Shown here: piece by piece, positions 1 to 9,012 of the stretch
How the letters are laid out: each line of letters starts with the position of its first letter
How positions within the stretch are numbered: position 1 is the first letter of the stretch
Translations under genes and position numbers: made by a program
The notes under the pieces: generated by a model
Seen by the model: only the letters and a program-made list of their open reading frames with translations
Told to the model about the DNA's origin: nothing
Database searches by the model: none
Assembly (NCBI GenBank): GCA_007694945.1
Contig: REER01000041.1
Span: 25,893 to 89,892 of the forward strand
Direction of reading: 5' to 3'
Source: Paracoccaceae bacterium
Lineage (GTDB): Bacteria; Pseudomonadota; Alphaproteobacteria; Rhodobacterales; Rhodobacteraceae
Length of the DNA: 64,000 bases

Positions 1-73
1 GCGATTTTTCGCTGATTCTGCCCTTTGCGCGTGATGCGTCGGCGCAACGGTCCATTCCTTTGTTGCCTCTCAC
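1..73 (-). CDS. possible 5' end of a gene running off the window (unidentified)
   Basis: A frame on the minus strand is open from a GTG at 73 to the window edge (24 full codons). A perfect GGAGG (minus strand, 84-80) lies six bases before the GTG, which is good ribosome-binding-site spacing. An ATG in the same frame at 79 abuts the GGAGG and is less likely. The fragment begins VRGNKGMDRC and is too short to recognise. If real, it diverges from the M23 peptidase gene. The frame could be open by chance. Confidence 0.28.
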   Translation of the reverse strand, partial: MRGNKGMDRCADASRAKGRISEKS

Positions 74-217
74 AACCATCCTCCGGTAGAGGGATAAGAG
101 ACTGGTAACTGTATTGTAGCGCTCCCCACTGTGATCAGACAATAGGGCTGCGCGTTCAATGAGTAACGTCAGTGCGACGGCCGTGAGCAGGTCTAAGAAA
201 CAAGCAGGACAGTAGCA
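74..217. promoter_or_regulatory. intergenic/leader region upstream of the M23 peptidase gene
   Basis: 144 bases with lower GC than the neighbouring genes. They must carry the promoter of the M23 peptidase-bactofilin pair and possibly one for the leftward partial gene. I cannot identify a convincing -35/-10 pair or an operator. AGGAC (206-210) precedes the TTG start at 218 by seven bases and is the probable ribosome-binding site. Confidence 0.3.
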
Positions 218-1555
218 TTGAAACGCCACTTCGTTCGTCTGAATCAGCGGCTGGAACGCCGCTTCCCCGAACAGCGCATATTTCTACGGTCTGACAACAC
301 CACTCGTTTCGTCCGGCTGCGACCCGCGACGCAAGCGGTCGGGCTCGCGGCCGTCACGCTCTTCTTCGCCTGGGGCATCATCGCCACTTCGATTTTGCTG
401 ATGGACAGTATCGGCTCGGGCACGCTGCGCGATCAGGCGTTGCGCGATCAGGCAAATTATGAACAGCGCCTGAACCAGTTGGCCGAGGAACGCGACGCCC
501 GTGCAATCGAGACCGAGGCCGCGCATGCCCGCTTTGCCGAAGCCATGGAGCGGATCTCCGAGATGCAGATGAAGCTGCTGGCCTCGGAAGAGCGGCGGCT
601 AGAACTGGAGTCCGGCATCGATACCATCCACAGCAGCATCCGCCGGATCACGCGCGAGCGCGATGATGCGCGCGCACGGTTGGCAGAAGTGACGCAAACG
701 CTGGAGGCCGAGACAGGCTCGACCCGGACAGCCGCTGATCGTTCGCGCGACAATGAAGAAATGCTGGACTACATGCTTGCGGCGATGGAGCGCGTATCGG
801 TTGCCACGCATGAGCTTGGCCTCGACGCCGAACAGGCGCGGATTCAGGCGCGCCATCTGGCGATGGAGAACGAGCTTCTGAAAGACCGCAACCACATGAT
901 CTTCACCCAGCTCGAAGAGGCGCTGGACAAGGTTGTCGAACCAATGCAGCGCGTGTTCCGCAGTGCGGGTGTCTCAGCCGACCAGATCCGCCGCCTCGTG
1001 CGGCAAGGGGCAAACTCGCAGACAGATTCGCTGCGCCCGATCATCTCGACCTCGGGCTCTATTGCTGCAAATCCCGATATCGCCCGGGCCAATGCGATCC
1101 TCGAGCAAATGTCCGATATCGACGCTTATCGGCGCGGCATCGACCGTCTGCCCGTCGCGCGCCCTGTGAACGCCAATGTACGCCAGACCTCGGGCTTCGG
1201 AATGCGCCGCCACCCGCTGACGGGGCGGCAGACCATGCATAACGGGCTGGACTGGGCCGGGGCCCGCAACACCCCGATCCTCGCCAGCGCCGATGGTGTG
1301 GTTAAACAGGCCGGGCGGCAGGGGGGGTATGGCAACCTCGTCATCATCCAGCATGAATTCGGGATCGAGACCTATTACGCCCATTTGAACTCAATCGACG
1401 TTCGGGCCGGACAAAGGGTCTCGCGTGGCCAGCGAATTGGTGGTATGGGCACCACAGGCGCGTCGACTGGTGTGCATCTGCATTATGAAGTGCGGGTTAA
1501 CGGTCGGCCAGTGAACCCAATCACCTATATAAGGGCTGGACAGAATGTTTTCTAA
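218..1555 (+). CDS. M23 family metallopeptidase (DUF5930 type), membrane-anchored
   Basis: Predicted cell-wall endopeptidase of 445 residues. It has a short cytoplasmic N-terminus, one membrane segment at about residues 38-60 and a periplasmic coiled-coil region at about 70-165. The C-terminal LytM/M23 domain (about 320-430) carries the full zinc site: HxxxD at H340-D344, H389 in YYAH, and HLH at 420-422. An intact site implies real peptidoglycan hydrolysis rather than an activator role. The start is a TTG with AGGAC upstream; no upstream ATG is available. The gene overlaps the bactofilin gene by 11 bases, so the two are translationally linked. M23 peptidases next to bactofilins are a known shape-determining pairing. 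The specific substrate bond is not shown by the sequence. Confidence 0.88.
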   Translation: MKRHFVRLNQRLERRFPEQRIFLRSDNTTRFVRLRPATQAVGLAAVTLFFAWGIIATSILLMDSIGSGTLRDQALRDQANYEQRLNQLAEERDARAIETEAAHARFAEAMERISEMQMKLLASEERRLELESGIDTIHSSIRRITRERDDARARLAEVTQTLEAETGSTRTAADRSRDNEEMLDYMLAAMERVSVATHELGLDAEQARIQARHLAMENELLKDRNHMIFTQLEEALDKVVEPMQRVFRSAGVSADQIRRLVRQGANSQTDSLRPIISTSGSIAANPDIARANAILEQMSDIDAYRRGIDRLPVARPVNANVRQTSGFGMRRHPLTGRQTMHNGLDWAGARNTPILASADGVVKQAGRQGGYGNLVIIQHEFGIETYYAHLNSIDVRAGQRVSRGQRIGGMGTTGASTGVHLHYEVRVNGRPVNPITYIRAGQNVF

Positions 1556-2132
1556 GAGTCGTATCAATGAACCGGGGCCGAAAGCTGCTGAAAAAGCCCC
1601 CCCCAAGCCCGCCGAACCGACCCCGTCTTTCCTGCGCAGCAGCGCACCCGAACCGGCCCCCACGCATGTGACTAAAGCAAAGCCTGCGGCGTCTGTGCTG
1701 GCCTCTGACCTCACCATCACCGGAAATATCAAGACTACCGGCGACGTCGTGATCGAGGGAATCGTTGATGGTGATATTCGCGCGCACCTGCTGACCGTGG
1801 GTGACACCGCAACCATCCGTGGCGAAATCGTGGCCGATGATATCGTCATCAATGGCCGCGTGATTGGCCGCGTGCGCGGGTTGAAAGTACGCCTGACATC
1901 TTCGGCGCAGGTCGAGGGCGATATCATTCACAAGACCATCGCGATCGAATCGGGTGCACATTTCGAAGGGTCGGTGCAGCGTCAGGATGACCCGCTGCAG
2001 ACCAACCGTGAAGCCGTGGCAAAGCCGGCCCCCGCACCAGCACCGGTCACACCTGCTGCGCGCTCTGCTTCGAATGAGACCTCCGACGCGGTCCGCAAGG
2101 CAGCAGAAGCCAAGAAGAACGCTGCCAACTGA
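1545..2132 (+). CDS. bactofilin (polymer-forming cytoskeletal protein)
   Basis: 195 residues. A beta-helical bactofilin core (about residues 45-145) has the family's repeating hydrophobic/glycine pattern (e.g. LTITGNIKTTGDVVIEG) and is flanked by a Pro/Ala-rich N-terminal tail (about 1-45) and a low-complexity C-terminal tail. Bactofilins polymerise without nucleotide under the inner membrane and position wall enzymes. The start lies inside the last codons of the M23 gene in another frame, which implies coupled expression with that peptidase. A strong terminator follows. The family call is secure; the exact role (stalk, shape or division) cannot be read from sequence. Confidence 0.93.
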   Translation: MFSKSRINEPGPKAAEKAPPKPAEPTPSFLRSSAPEPAPTHVTKAKPAASVLASDLTITGNIKTTGDVVIEGIVDGDIRAHLLTVGDTATIRGEIVADDIVINGRVIGRVRGLKVRLTSSAQVEGDIIHKTIAIESGAHFEGSVQRQDDPLQTNREAVAKPAPAPAPVTPAARSASNETSDAVRKAAEAKKNAAN

Positions 2133-2159
2133 CGCGTGGCGAAAAGGATACGACTGCAG

Positions 2160-2187
2160 GGCCGCGCCGTCTGAGCGCGGCCTTTTT
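2160..2187 (+). terminator. rho-independent terminator after the bactofilin gene
   Basis: Perfect 8-bp stem GGCCGCGC/GCGCGGCC (2160-2167 with 2175-2182), a seven-base loop, then five Ts (2183-2187). It ends the M23-bactofilin unit and separates it from the opposing tRNA gene. Confidence 0.85.
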
Positions 2188-2215
2188 CTGTGCCCGTGAC
2201 ATTTGGGAGATAAGC

Positions 2216-2299
2216 TGGTGCGGGTGGAGAGACTCGAACTCTCACGCCTTGCGGCGGAGGATTTTGAATCCTCTGCGTCTACCATTCCGCCACACCCGC
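2216..2299 (-). tRNA. tRNA-Leu (anticodon CAA)
   Basis: Read on the minus strand, the 84-nt gene has acceptor stem GCGGGTG/CACCCGC, an A discriminator and an encoded 3' CCA. The anticodon stem GAGGA/TCCTC closes a seven-base loop TTCAAAA, giving anticodon CAA, which reads UUG. The T arm is GAGAG-TTCGAGT-CTCTC. A variable arm of class II size (GCCGCAAGGCG region) lies between the anticodon and T arms, as expected for leucine. Open frames across this stretch are shadows. Confidence 0.96.
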
Positions 2300-2525
2300 G
2301 CATCCAGCGCAGCGAGCAATAGCGCGGAAATCAACGCCCTGCAACAGCCCAGTTTCGCACCGCACACGGCCTGTTGGGCGAACCAAGGCTATAAAGATTG
2401 ACCTGCGAGCATAAATGGGTTACGCGCATCTCGATGTTGTCATGGGCAACATCTCCGCAAGCGGGGCGCGAGATACCGGCGTCCCATAACCGTTTACGGC
2501 CCGATGCCGTAACAGATGGACGCAA

Positions 2526-3917
2526 ATGACCCAATTCTCCGACCTGAAGCTGGACCCCAAGGTCCTTAAAGCTATTAACGAAGCCGGCTACACCACTCCG
2601 ACGCCAATCCAGGAGCAGGCGATTCCGCATGCGCTTGAAGGGCGCGATGTGCTTGGGATCGCCCAGACCGGTACCGGCAAGACCGCCTCTTTCACGCTGC
2701 CGCTGATCACGCGGCTGGGCCGTGGGCGTGCGCGTGCGCGGATGCCGCGCAGCCTCGTGCTGGCCCCCACCCGCGAATTGGCCGCGCAGGTGGCTGAGAA
2801 TTTCGATATCTATGCGAAGCACACCCGCCTGAGCAAGGCACTCCTGATCGGTGGCGTTGCCTTTGGCGAGCAGGACAAGCTTATAGACCGCGGCGTCGAT
2901 GTTCTGATTGCCACGCCGGGTCGGTTGCTCGATCATTTCGAGCGCGGCAAGCTGCTTCTGACCGGGGTTGAGGTAATGGTCGTGGATGAGGCCGACCGCA
3001 TGCTCGACATGGGTTTCATCCCCGATATCGAGCGTATTTTCGGGCTGACCCCCTTCACGCGCCAGACCTTCTTCTACTCGGCCACGATGGCGCCTGAGAT
3101 CGAGCGCGTGACCAATACGTTCCTGTCGAATCCCGTCCGAGTCGAGGTGGCGCGGCAGGCCACGGCTTCGGAGACCATCGCGCAGGAGCTGATACAGCTT
3201 TCTCCCACCCGTCGCGACGCAGCCGCCAAGGCCAAGCGCGACGCGCTGCGGGCCATTATTCAGGCCGAGGGCGAAAAGCTGGAAAACGCGATCATCTTCT
3301 GCAATCGCAAGGTCGAGGTCGATATCCTCGCCAAGTCCCTGATCAAGCACAAGTACGATGCCGCCCCAATTCATGGAGATCTGGACCAGTCGGTGCGCAC
3401 CCGCACGCTGGAGCGCTTTCGCAATGGCGAGCTGCGCCTGCTGATCGCCTCGGATGTGGCCGCGCGCGGGCTCGATGTGCCTTCGGTCAGCCATGTGTTC
3501 AATTTCGACCTGCCCTCGCATCCCGAAGATTACGTCCACCGCATCGGTCGCACGGGCCGCGCCGGGCGCTCGGGTAAGGCCGTGTCACTGATGGTGCCTG
3601 CGGATCAGAAATATCTAGAGGCGATCGAGACGCTGGTCCAGAAGGAATTGCCCCGCGGAGAGGCCCCCGCAAGCGAGGCGAAGCCGAAGCGGAACAAGCG
3701 TGCAGAGGCCCCCAAGCCTGAGCCCAAACCCGAGCCCGAGGTCACCGCCAAGGAGCCTGCCGAGGAAGCACCCGCTGCGCAGCCCGAGCCCAGCCGCCCG
3801 GCGCGCGAGCGCCGCGCAGAGCGCGGCGAGCGCGCGCGGCGCGATCCGCGCGGCGCGGTTGTGGGGATGGGCGACCATGTGCCTGATTTCCTGATGCGCG
3901 AATTTCGTACCGCCTGA
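2526..3917 (+). CDS. DEAD-box ATP-dependent RNA helicase (RhlE-like)
   Basis: 463 residues. All core motifs are visible: Q motif near residues 23-30, Walker A AQTGTGKT (46-53), PTRELA (81-86), DEAD (154-157), SAT (185-187) and HRIGRTGRAGR near 340. The last about 90 residues are a Lys/Arg/Pro/Glu-rich tail, typical of RhlE-type helicases that bind RNA non-specifically. Expected cytoplasmic role: ATP-driven unwinding of short RNA duplexes in ribosome assembly, RNA decay or cold adaptation. It is a single-gene unit between a tRNA gene and a strong terminator. RhlE is the closest family by layout, but the paralogue assignment is inferred. Confidence 0.92.
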   Translation: MTQFSDLKLDPKVLKAINEAGYTTPTPIQEQAIPHALEGRDVLGIAQTGTGKTASFTLPLITRLGRGRARARMPRSLVLAPTRELAAQVAENFDIYAKHTRLSKALLIGGVAFGEQDKLIDRGVDVLIATPGRLLDHFERGKLLLTGVEVMVVDEADRMLDMGFIPDIERIFGLTPFTRQTFFYSATMAPEIERVTNTFLSNPVRVEVARQATASETIAQELIQLSPTRRDAAAKAKRDALRAIIQAEGEKLENAIIFCNRKVEVDILAKSLIKHKYDAAPIHGDLDQSVRTRTLERFRNGELRLLIASDVAARGLDVPSVSHVFNFDLPSHPEDYVHRIGRTGRAGRSGKAVSLMVPADQKYLEAIETLVQKELPRGEAPASEAKPKRNKRAEAPKPEPKPEPEVTAKEPAEEAPAAQPEPSRPARERRAERGERARRDPRGAVVGMGDHVPDFLMREFRTA

Positions 3918-3947
3918 AGCGCTCAAATAAACGAATATCCAGAATTG

Positions 3948-3980
3948 AAAAAGCCGCCTCCGGTTCGGAGGCGGCTTTCT
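3948..3980. terminator. bidirectional terminator between the helicase gene and aglK
   Basis: Perfect 12-bp stem (3951-3962 with 3966-3977) with a GTT loop. There is a T tract on the plus side and an A tract on the left, so it can end both the helicase transcript and the convergent agl operon. Confidence 0.88.
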
Positions 3981-4001
3981 CGACCTTGGCCTTGCCCTTC
4001 C

Positions 4002-5093
4002 TCAGCGATAGAGCAACGACACCTTGTTGTGAAACAGATGGATCTTGGACGGGTCCGCCTTCAGCTTCACATTCCGGCCCTTAAGCTCAGCGTGAATCCC
4101 TGCAAGCTTGGCCAGCACAGGTGCAGCCCCTTCAGATTCCGGCTTGAAATAGAGCACGGTCAATTCGCCCAGCGCTTCGACCAGGTCGACCTCGCCTTGA
4201 TACAGGAACTCTTCGTCATCACTCGCGATCAGATCCTCGGGGCGCACGCCGAGGTTCACCTTCAGCCCCATATCGGCATCTGTCGTGGCAATATCAGCCT
4301 TGGCGGTGCCCCCGCCCGCCAGCTTGACGGTCGTCTGCTGACCCGTGCCCACCACTTCGCCCGCCAGCAGGTTCATCGCCGGAGATCCGATGAATTGCGC
4401 GACGAATTCGCCATTCGGGCGCTCGTAAAGGTCCAGCGGCGAACCCACCTGCGCAATGCCACCCCCTGCAAGCACGACAATGCGCGAGGCCAGAGTCATC
4501 GCTTCGACCTGGTCATGCGTCACATAGATCATGGTCGAGTTTGGCATCGACTCCTTCAGTTTCGCAATCTCGATCCGCGTCGCCACGCGCAGCGCGGCAT
4601 CGAGGTTGGAAAGCGGCTCGTCGAAGAGATAGACTTTTGGGTCCCGCACGATCGAGCGCCCAATCGCCACACGCTGCCGCTGCCCGCCCGAGAGCGCCTT
4701 GGGCAGGCGGTCCAGATAGGGCGCGAGTTGCAGGACATCCGCCGCGCGCTTAACGGCGGCGTCTATCTCGGACTTGCTTTTCCCGGCAAGCTTCAGCGCG
4801 AAGGCCATGTTGTCGCGCACCGTCATGTGCGGATAGAGCGCGTAGGACTGGAACACCATGGCGATGCCGCGCTGCGCAGGAGGGATGTCATTGACCACCA
4901 TCCCGTCGATCTGCAACTCGCCGCCGGTGATCTTCTCAAGCCCTGCGATCATCCGCAGCAATGTCGATTTCCCGCAACCCGACGGACCGACGAAGACGAT
5001 CAACTCGCCTTGCTTGATGTCGAGGTTGATGTCGGACAACACCTTGACCTCGCCATAGGCCTTTTCGACATCTGTCAGTTTCAGATCGGCCAT
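4002..5093 (-). CDS. aglK: alpha-glucoside ABC transporter, ATP-binding subunit
   Basis: 363 residues, a MalK/UgpC-type importer ATPase. Walker A GPSGCGKST is at 36-44, followed by the signature LSGGQRQRV (near 134), Walker B with LFDEPLSNLD (near 157), a switch histidine in VTHDQ, and a C-terminal TOBE/regulatory region. It would energise AglF/AglG at the inner face of the membrane. The start is ATG 5093 because GGAGG lies six bases upstream; a longer in-frame reading would extend into aglA without a better site. It is last in the aglEFGAK operon, 14 bases after aglA. UgpC-like ATPases may serve several sugar importers; the agl assignment rests on context. Confidence 0.9.
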   Translation of the reverse strand: MADLKLTDVEKAYGEVKVLSDINLDIKQGELIVFVGPSGCGKSTLLRMIAGLEKITGGELQIDGMVVNDIPPAQRGIAMVFQSYALYPHMTVRDNMAFALKLAGKSKSEIDAAVKRAADVLQLAPYLDRLPKALSGGQRQRVAIGRSIVRDPKVYLFDEPLSNLDAALRVATRIEIAKLKESMPNSTMIYVTHDQVEAMTLASRIVVLAGGGIAQVGSPLDLYERPNGEFVAQFIGSPAMNLLAGEVVGTGQQTTVKLAGGGTAKADIATTDADMGLKVNLGVRPEDLIASDDEEFLYQGEVDLVEALGELTVLYFKPESEGAAPVLAKLAGIHAELKGRNVKLKADPSKIHLFHNKVSLLYR

Positions 5094-5107
5094 GGTTTCC
5101 TCCCTCG

Positions 5108-6760
5108 TTATCTTTTTACGACCAGACAGGGCTGCCACGGCCCCAGATGCACCAGCCCGTCCTCTCCCGGGCCGGAGCTGTTCAGTTCCTGCGCGACGGT
5201 CACCCAATGTCCATCCGGCAGGTAAAGGGTCGCGGGCTCATGACTCAGGTTGAAAGCGCAGAACATCACTTCACCCGCCTCCTCGCGGATGAAGGACAGC
5301 GTATCACCCGAGACATGCAGATCGCGCAGGCTTCCCCGCGTCAGAGCGCGATGGGCGCGCCGAAAGGCAATCACGCGGCGGTAATGGTGCAGGATGGCAT
5401 CGGGTGCGCGCTCTTGCGCATCGACGGCCAAAGCCAGATGCTCACGCGCAACCGGTAGCCAGGGAATACCTTGCGAGAAGCCCCCATTCTGATTTTCGCG
5501 GGTCCAGACCATCGGGGTACGGCAGCCATCGCGGCCCTTGTATTCGGGCCAGAACTGGATGCCGTAAGGGTCTTGCAGGTCATCGAAATGCAATTCCGCC
5601 TCTTGCAGGCCCAGTTCCTCGCCCTGATACAGGCACACCGATCCGCGCAGGCACAAAAGCAGCGTAGCATAGGCGCGCGCGGCGGCGGGGGTCAGATCCC
5701 AGCGCGTGAGATGGCGCGCCACGTCATGGTTGGAGAAGGCCCAGCAGGCCCATCCGTCGGGCGCGACATGGTCGAGATGGCGCAGCACTGCTGCGATCCG
5801 GGCTGCCGAGGGTGGATCGGCCGCGAGGAACTCGAAGGCGTAACACATCTGCACCTTGTCTCCGCCCGACGTGTATTCGCCAAGGATCTCGAGCCCGCGC
5901 TGTGCATCGCCCACCTCGCCCACGGCGGCGGCATCATAGGTGTCGAGCAGCGCACGGAAGCGGCGCAGAAAGTCGAGATTCTCCGGGCGGTTCTTGTCGT
6001 AGATATGTTCCTGATGGTTATAGGGGTTTACGGCCGGCGCGATGGTGGCGTTGCGCTCTTCGGGCGGCAGGGCCGGGTTGTTGCGCAACTCCTTGTCATG
6101 CACATAAAAATTGATCGTATCCAGCCGGAAGCCATTCACGCCGCGCTCCAGCCAGAAGCGCGCCACGTTCAACAATTCTTCCTGAACGGCAGGCTCATGG
6201 AAATTCAGGTCCGGCTGCGAGGCGAGGAAATTGTGTAGGTAATACTGCAACCGGGTCGCGTCCCAGGCCCAGGCCGAGCCACCGAAGATCGACAGCCAGT
6301 TATTCGGCGGAGTGCCATCGGGTTTCGGGTCGGCCCAGACATACCAATTCGCACGCGGATTGTCCTGCGAAGACCGGCTTTCCTTGAACCAGGGGTGCTG
6401 GTCGGACGAATGCGACAACACCAGGTCGATCAGCACTTTCAGCCCCAGCCGGTGCGCCGTGGTCACCAGCGCGTCGAAATCCGACAGCGTGCCGAACATC
6501 GGATCGACATCGCAGTAATCCGACACGTCATACCCGAAATCCTTCATCGGAGAAGTGAAGAACGGGCTGATCCATATGGCGTCAGTACCAAGGCTGGCGA
6601 TATAGGGCAGCCGCTCGATTATGCCGCGCAGATCGCCAATGCCGTCAGCGTTGCTGTCCTGGAAGCTGCGGGGGTAGATCTGGTAGATCACCGCCCCACG
6701 CCACCAGTCCGAATTGAGCTCCAGCCCGCGATCGGGCTGCAACATGGTTTGTGCAGTCAC
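5108..6760 (-). CDS. aglA: alpha-glucosidase, GH13 family
   Basis: 550 residues, no signal peptide, so cytoplasmic. It would hydrolyse imported alpha-glucosides (maltose, trehalose or sucrose type) to glucose. GH13 signatures are intact: nucleophile D214 in GFRLD, acid/base E282 in AVGEV, and transition-state stabiliser D346 in FSNHD, with the region I DLVLSHSSD loop near 112-120. The start is GTG 6760, with AAGGA eight bases upstream and overlapping the aglG stop region; ATG 6745 is the fallback. It lies between the permease gene aglG and aglK, the same order as the alpha-glucoside operon of Sinorhizobium. Exact linkage preference is not readable. Confidence 0.9.
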   Translation of the reverse strand: MTAQTMLQPDRGLELNSDWWRGAVIYQIYPRSFQDSNADGIGDLRGIIERLPYIASLGTDAIWISPFFTSPMKDFGYDVSDYCDVDPMFGTLSDFDALVTTAHRLGLKVLIDLVLSHSSDQHPWFKESRSSQDNPRANWYVWADPKPDGTPPNNWLSIFGGSAWAWDATRLQYYLHNFLASQPDLNFHEPAVQEELLNVARFWLERGVNGFRLDTINFYVHDKELRNNPALPPEERNATIAPAVNPYNHQEHIYDKNRPENLDFLRRFRALLDTYDAAAVGEVGDAQRGLEILGEYTSGGDKVQMCYAFEFLAADPPSAARIAAVLRHLDHVAPDGWACWAFSNHDVARHLTRWDLTPAAARAYATLLLCLRGSVCLYQGEELGLQEAELHFDDLQDPYGIQFWPEYKGRDGCRTPMVWTRENQNGGFSQGIPWLPVAREHLALAVDAQERAPDAILHHYRRVIAFRRAHRALTRGSLRDLHVSGDTLSFIREEAGEVMFCAFNLSHEPATLYLPDGHWVTVAQELNSSGPGEDGLVHLGPWQPCLVVKR

Positions 6761-6771
6761 GTTTGTCGTCC

Positions 6772-7926
6772 TTACTTGACGGAGCCAGCCAGCAGGCCGC
6801 GCACCAGGTAGCGTTGCATGGTGAAGAACACGACAAGCGGCACGGCAATCGAGACAAAGGCCGCCCCGGCCAGAATGCCCCAGTCACCGCCGCGCGAACC
6901 CAAGAGGTCATCGGCGATCTTCACGGTCATCACCTGACTTGCCGCGCCGGATGGCAAGAAGACTTTCGCCACCAGCAGGTCGTTCCATGTCCACAGGAAC
7001 TGGAAGATCGCGAAAGAGGCAAGTGCCGGGAAACTGAGCGGCAGGATGATACGCACGAAGATCTGGAAATCGGTGGCACCATCGACCTTGGCTCCCTCGA
7101 TTATGTCGCGCGGCAGACCGACCATGTAATTTCGCAGCAGATAGACCGCGAGCGGCAAGCCAAAGCCAGTATGTGCCAGCCAAATCCCGAGAAAACTCTG
7201 CCCTATCCCGATCTCGGTATGCAGTCGCAACAGCGGGACAAGCGCCAGTTGCAAGGGCACAACCAGCAAGCCCACGACCGCCGCGATCAGCAGCCCGCGA
7301 CCGGGGAAATCCATCCAGGCCAGCGCATAGGCAGCAAAGGCAGCAATCAGGATCGGGATGATCGTGGCCGGGATGGCGACTGTCAGCGTGTTGATGAAGG
7401 CGCGATCCATCCCGTCGGCGAACATCACTGTTCGGTAATTGGCGAGCGTGAATCGCGGTGGTGTCAGTGCACCGACATAGATTGTCGGGCCGCGCGCCCC
7501 GAAGGCTTCGGTATTCTCCACCCGGAAGCTGCCATCCGGGTCAACCCGCAGCGTACCGCCCTGTCGCAATTCGACCTGTTCACCGGCCGCGAACTCCGCA
7601 GTCGCCACGGCGCGGGTACCGAAGGCTGCGATCTGCGCGCGCTCACCCTCGAATACAGCCATTAGGTCGGGCTCGTCGAACACATTCCCCTCGATGATGA
7701 ACAGACCGCCTTCCTCGCGGGCCGTGTCAGTGCCCACCCGGATGCGGAAATTCTGCTCGACCGAGAACGGGGCCTGCCACCAGCCCGACACCGAAATCTG
7801 TTCGCGGTCGCGGAACGAGGAAACGAAAAGCCCGATGGTCGGCAGCAGCCAGAGCAGCACCAGAACCAGCACCGTAATATTGACCAGAACCCGGTTGCCG
7901 GAGTTTTGTCCTGCGATATTATCCAT
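6772..7926 (-). CDS. aglG: alpha-glucoside ABC transporter permease (MalG type) with a periplasmic insert
   Basis: 384 residues, longer than the usual 270-300 of MalG-type permeases. After a first membrane segment (about 14-36) comes a hydrophilic, beta-rich stretch of some 130 residues before the remaining membrane helices, which start near residue 175. The coupling (EAA) loop is clear: EGAKVDGATDFQIFVRIILP near residues 278-297. With AglF it forms the membrane channel energised by AglK. It starts 14 bases after the aglF stop and ends 11 bases before aglA. The extra region may contact the binding protein AglE, by analogy with the MalF P2 loop. Confidence 0.88.
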   Translation of the reverse strand: MDNIAGQNSGNRVLVNITVLVLVLLWLLPTIGLFVSSFRDREQISVSGWWQAPFSVEQNFRIRVGTDTAREEGGLFIIEGNVFDEPDLMAVFEGERAQIAAFGTRAVATAEFAAGEQVELRQGGTLRVDPDGSFRVENTEAFGARGPTIYVGALTPPRFTLANYRTVMFADGMDRAFINTLTVAIPATIIPILIAAFAAYALAWMDFPGRGLLIAAVVGLLVVPLQLALVPLLRLHTEIGIGQSFLGIWLAHTGFGLPLAVYLLRNYMVGLPRDIIEGAKVDGATDFQIFVRIILPLSFPALASFAIFQFLWTWNDLLVAKVFLPSGAASQVMTVKIADDLLGSRGGDWGILAGAAFVSIAVPLVVFFTMQRYLVRGLLAGSVK

Positions 7927-7940
7927 GTCTCGGCCCTCCC

Positions 7941-8918
7941 TCAGCGCATCTCGGCACGTGCCTGGCGGATGTTCCAGATCATCACCGGCAGCACGAGGAT
8001 CATGATCACGAACGCAACCGCTGTCGCCCGTCCGTCATCGCGGAACATGTAGGTCATCATGTAACTCGGCAGGATATGCGTGCCGAAATTGCCGCCGGTC
8101 ATGGTGTAGACGATGTCGAAGACCTTGAGCACGAGGATGGTGATCGTGGTCCAGACCACGACAATGGTGCCCATGATCTGTGGCACCTTGATCTGGAAGA
8201 AGACCTGAAACGGGTTCGCCCCGTCGATGATCGCGGCCTCGATGGTTTCTTCGGGGATGCCGCGCAGGGCCGCAGACAGGATCACCATGGCAAAGCCAGT
8301 CTGGATCCAGACCAGAATGAACATCAGGAAGAAATTGTTCCAGAACCGCACCTGCAGCGGGTCCAGCGTCGTCATTCCGAAAAAGTCGCGAAGGGCGTTG
8401 ATGATGCCGATATCGGGGTTGGCGGCATAGACGAAACGCCAGATCAGCGAGGCGCCCACGAAAGAGATCGCCATCGGCATGAAGATCAGCGATTTGGCGA
8501 TATTTCCCCATTTCAGCCGGTCGGTCAGTTGCGCGACCAGAAGGCCGAAGAACGTGGCCATGGCGGGCACGACAAGCACCCACATCAGATTGTTGAACAC
8601 CGCCGTGCGGAACGTACTCCCCTGAAACAGATCGATATAGTTGCCTAGTCCGATGAAATTGTTGCCCGAACGGTCAAACAGCGAGCGCCAGAAGGAGCCC
8701 ACAACCGGATAGGCGAGATAGAGCCCAAGCGCGAACATGGCCGGGAACAGGAACAGCCAAGGCCGAACCTTGTTGGCGCGGTTGATGTTGCGCCCTGCAT
8801 TGGGGCCGCGGGCTGGAAAGATTACCTTGTCGAGAACAAGGTTGGAAAAATAGAAATACGCCACGCATCCGCCGACGCCGATGATTATGGTGAATATCCC
8901 CTGCAGGACTGGTGGCAT
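7941..8918 (-). CDS. aglF: alpha-glucoside ABC transporter permease (MalF/UgpA type)
   Basis: 325 residues with about six to seven membrane helices. The EAA loop with EETIEAAIIDGANPFQVFFQ is near residues 230-250. It pairs with AglG to form the translocation path. I chose ATG 8918 because GGGGGAG lies six bases upstream; the longer in-frame reading (from 8948) has no ribosome-binding site. A strong hairpin separates it from aglE, as is common where the binding-protein gene is expressed at higher level than the permease genes. Confidence 0.88.
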   Translation of the reverse strand: MPPVLQGIFTIIIGVGGCVAYFYFSNLVLDKVIFPARGPNAGRNINRANKVRPWLFLFPAMFALGLYLAYPVVGSFWRSLFDRSGNNFIGLGNYIDLFQGSTFRTAVFNNLMWVLVVPAMATFFGLLVAQLTDRLKWGNIAKSLIFMPMAISFVGASLIWRFVYAANPDIGIINALRDFFGMTTLDPLQVRFWNNFFLMFILVWIQTGFAMVILSAALRGIPEETIEAAIIDGANPFQVFFQIKVPQIMGTIVVVWTTITILVLKVFDIVYTMTGGNFGTHILPSYMMTYMFRDDGRATAVAFVIMILVLPVMIWNIRQARAEMR

Positions 8919-9012
8919 GTTTCTCCCCCCTTGAAGCCGACCTTCCAAAACCCGCCCTGTGAAGGTGGCAGGGCGTTACGTTACCTTGTGCAGTGCGGTC
9001 TTGGTCATGATT

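Noticed and set aside
1521..2303. 260-residue minus-strand frame ending in the bactofilin region
   Set aside because: It runs through the tRNA-Leu gene and antisense to the bactofilin gene; the product has no family features. Its start lies in the tRNA.
2331..3539. 402-residue minus-strand frame
   Set aside because: Antisense to the RNA helicase, which has every DEAD-box motif; long antisense frames are expected at this GC content.
5094..5207. N-terminal extension of AglK by 38 residues
   Set aside because: The in-frame extension overlaps aglA and has no ribosome-binding site; the ATG at 5093 has GGAGG six bases upstream and starts exactly at the ATPase domain.
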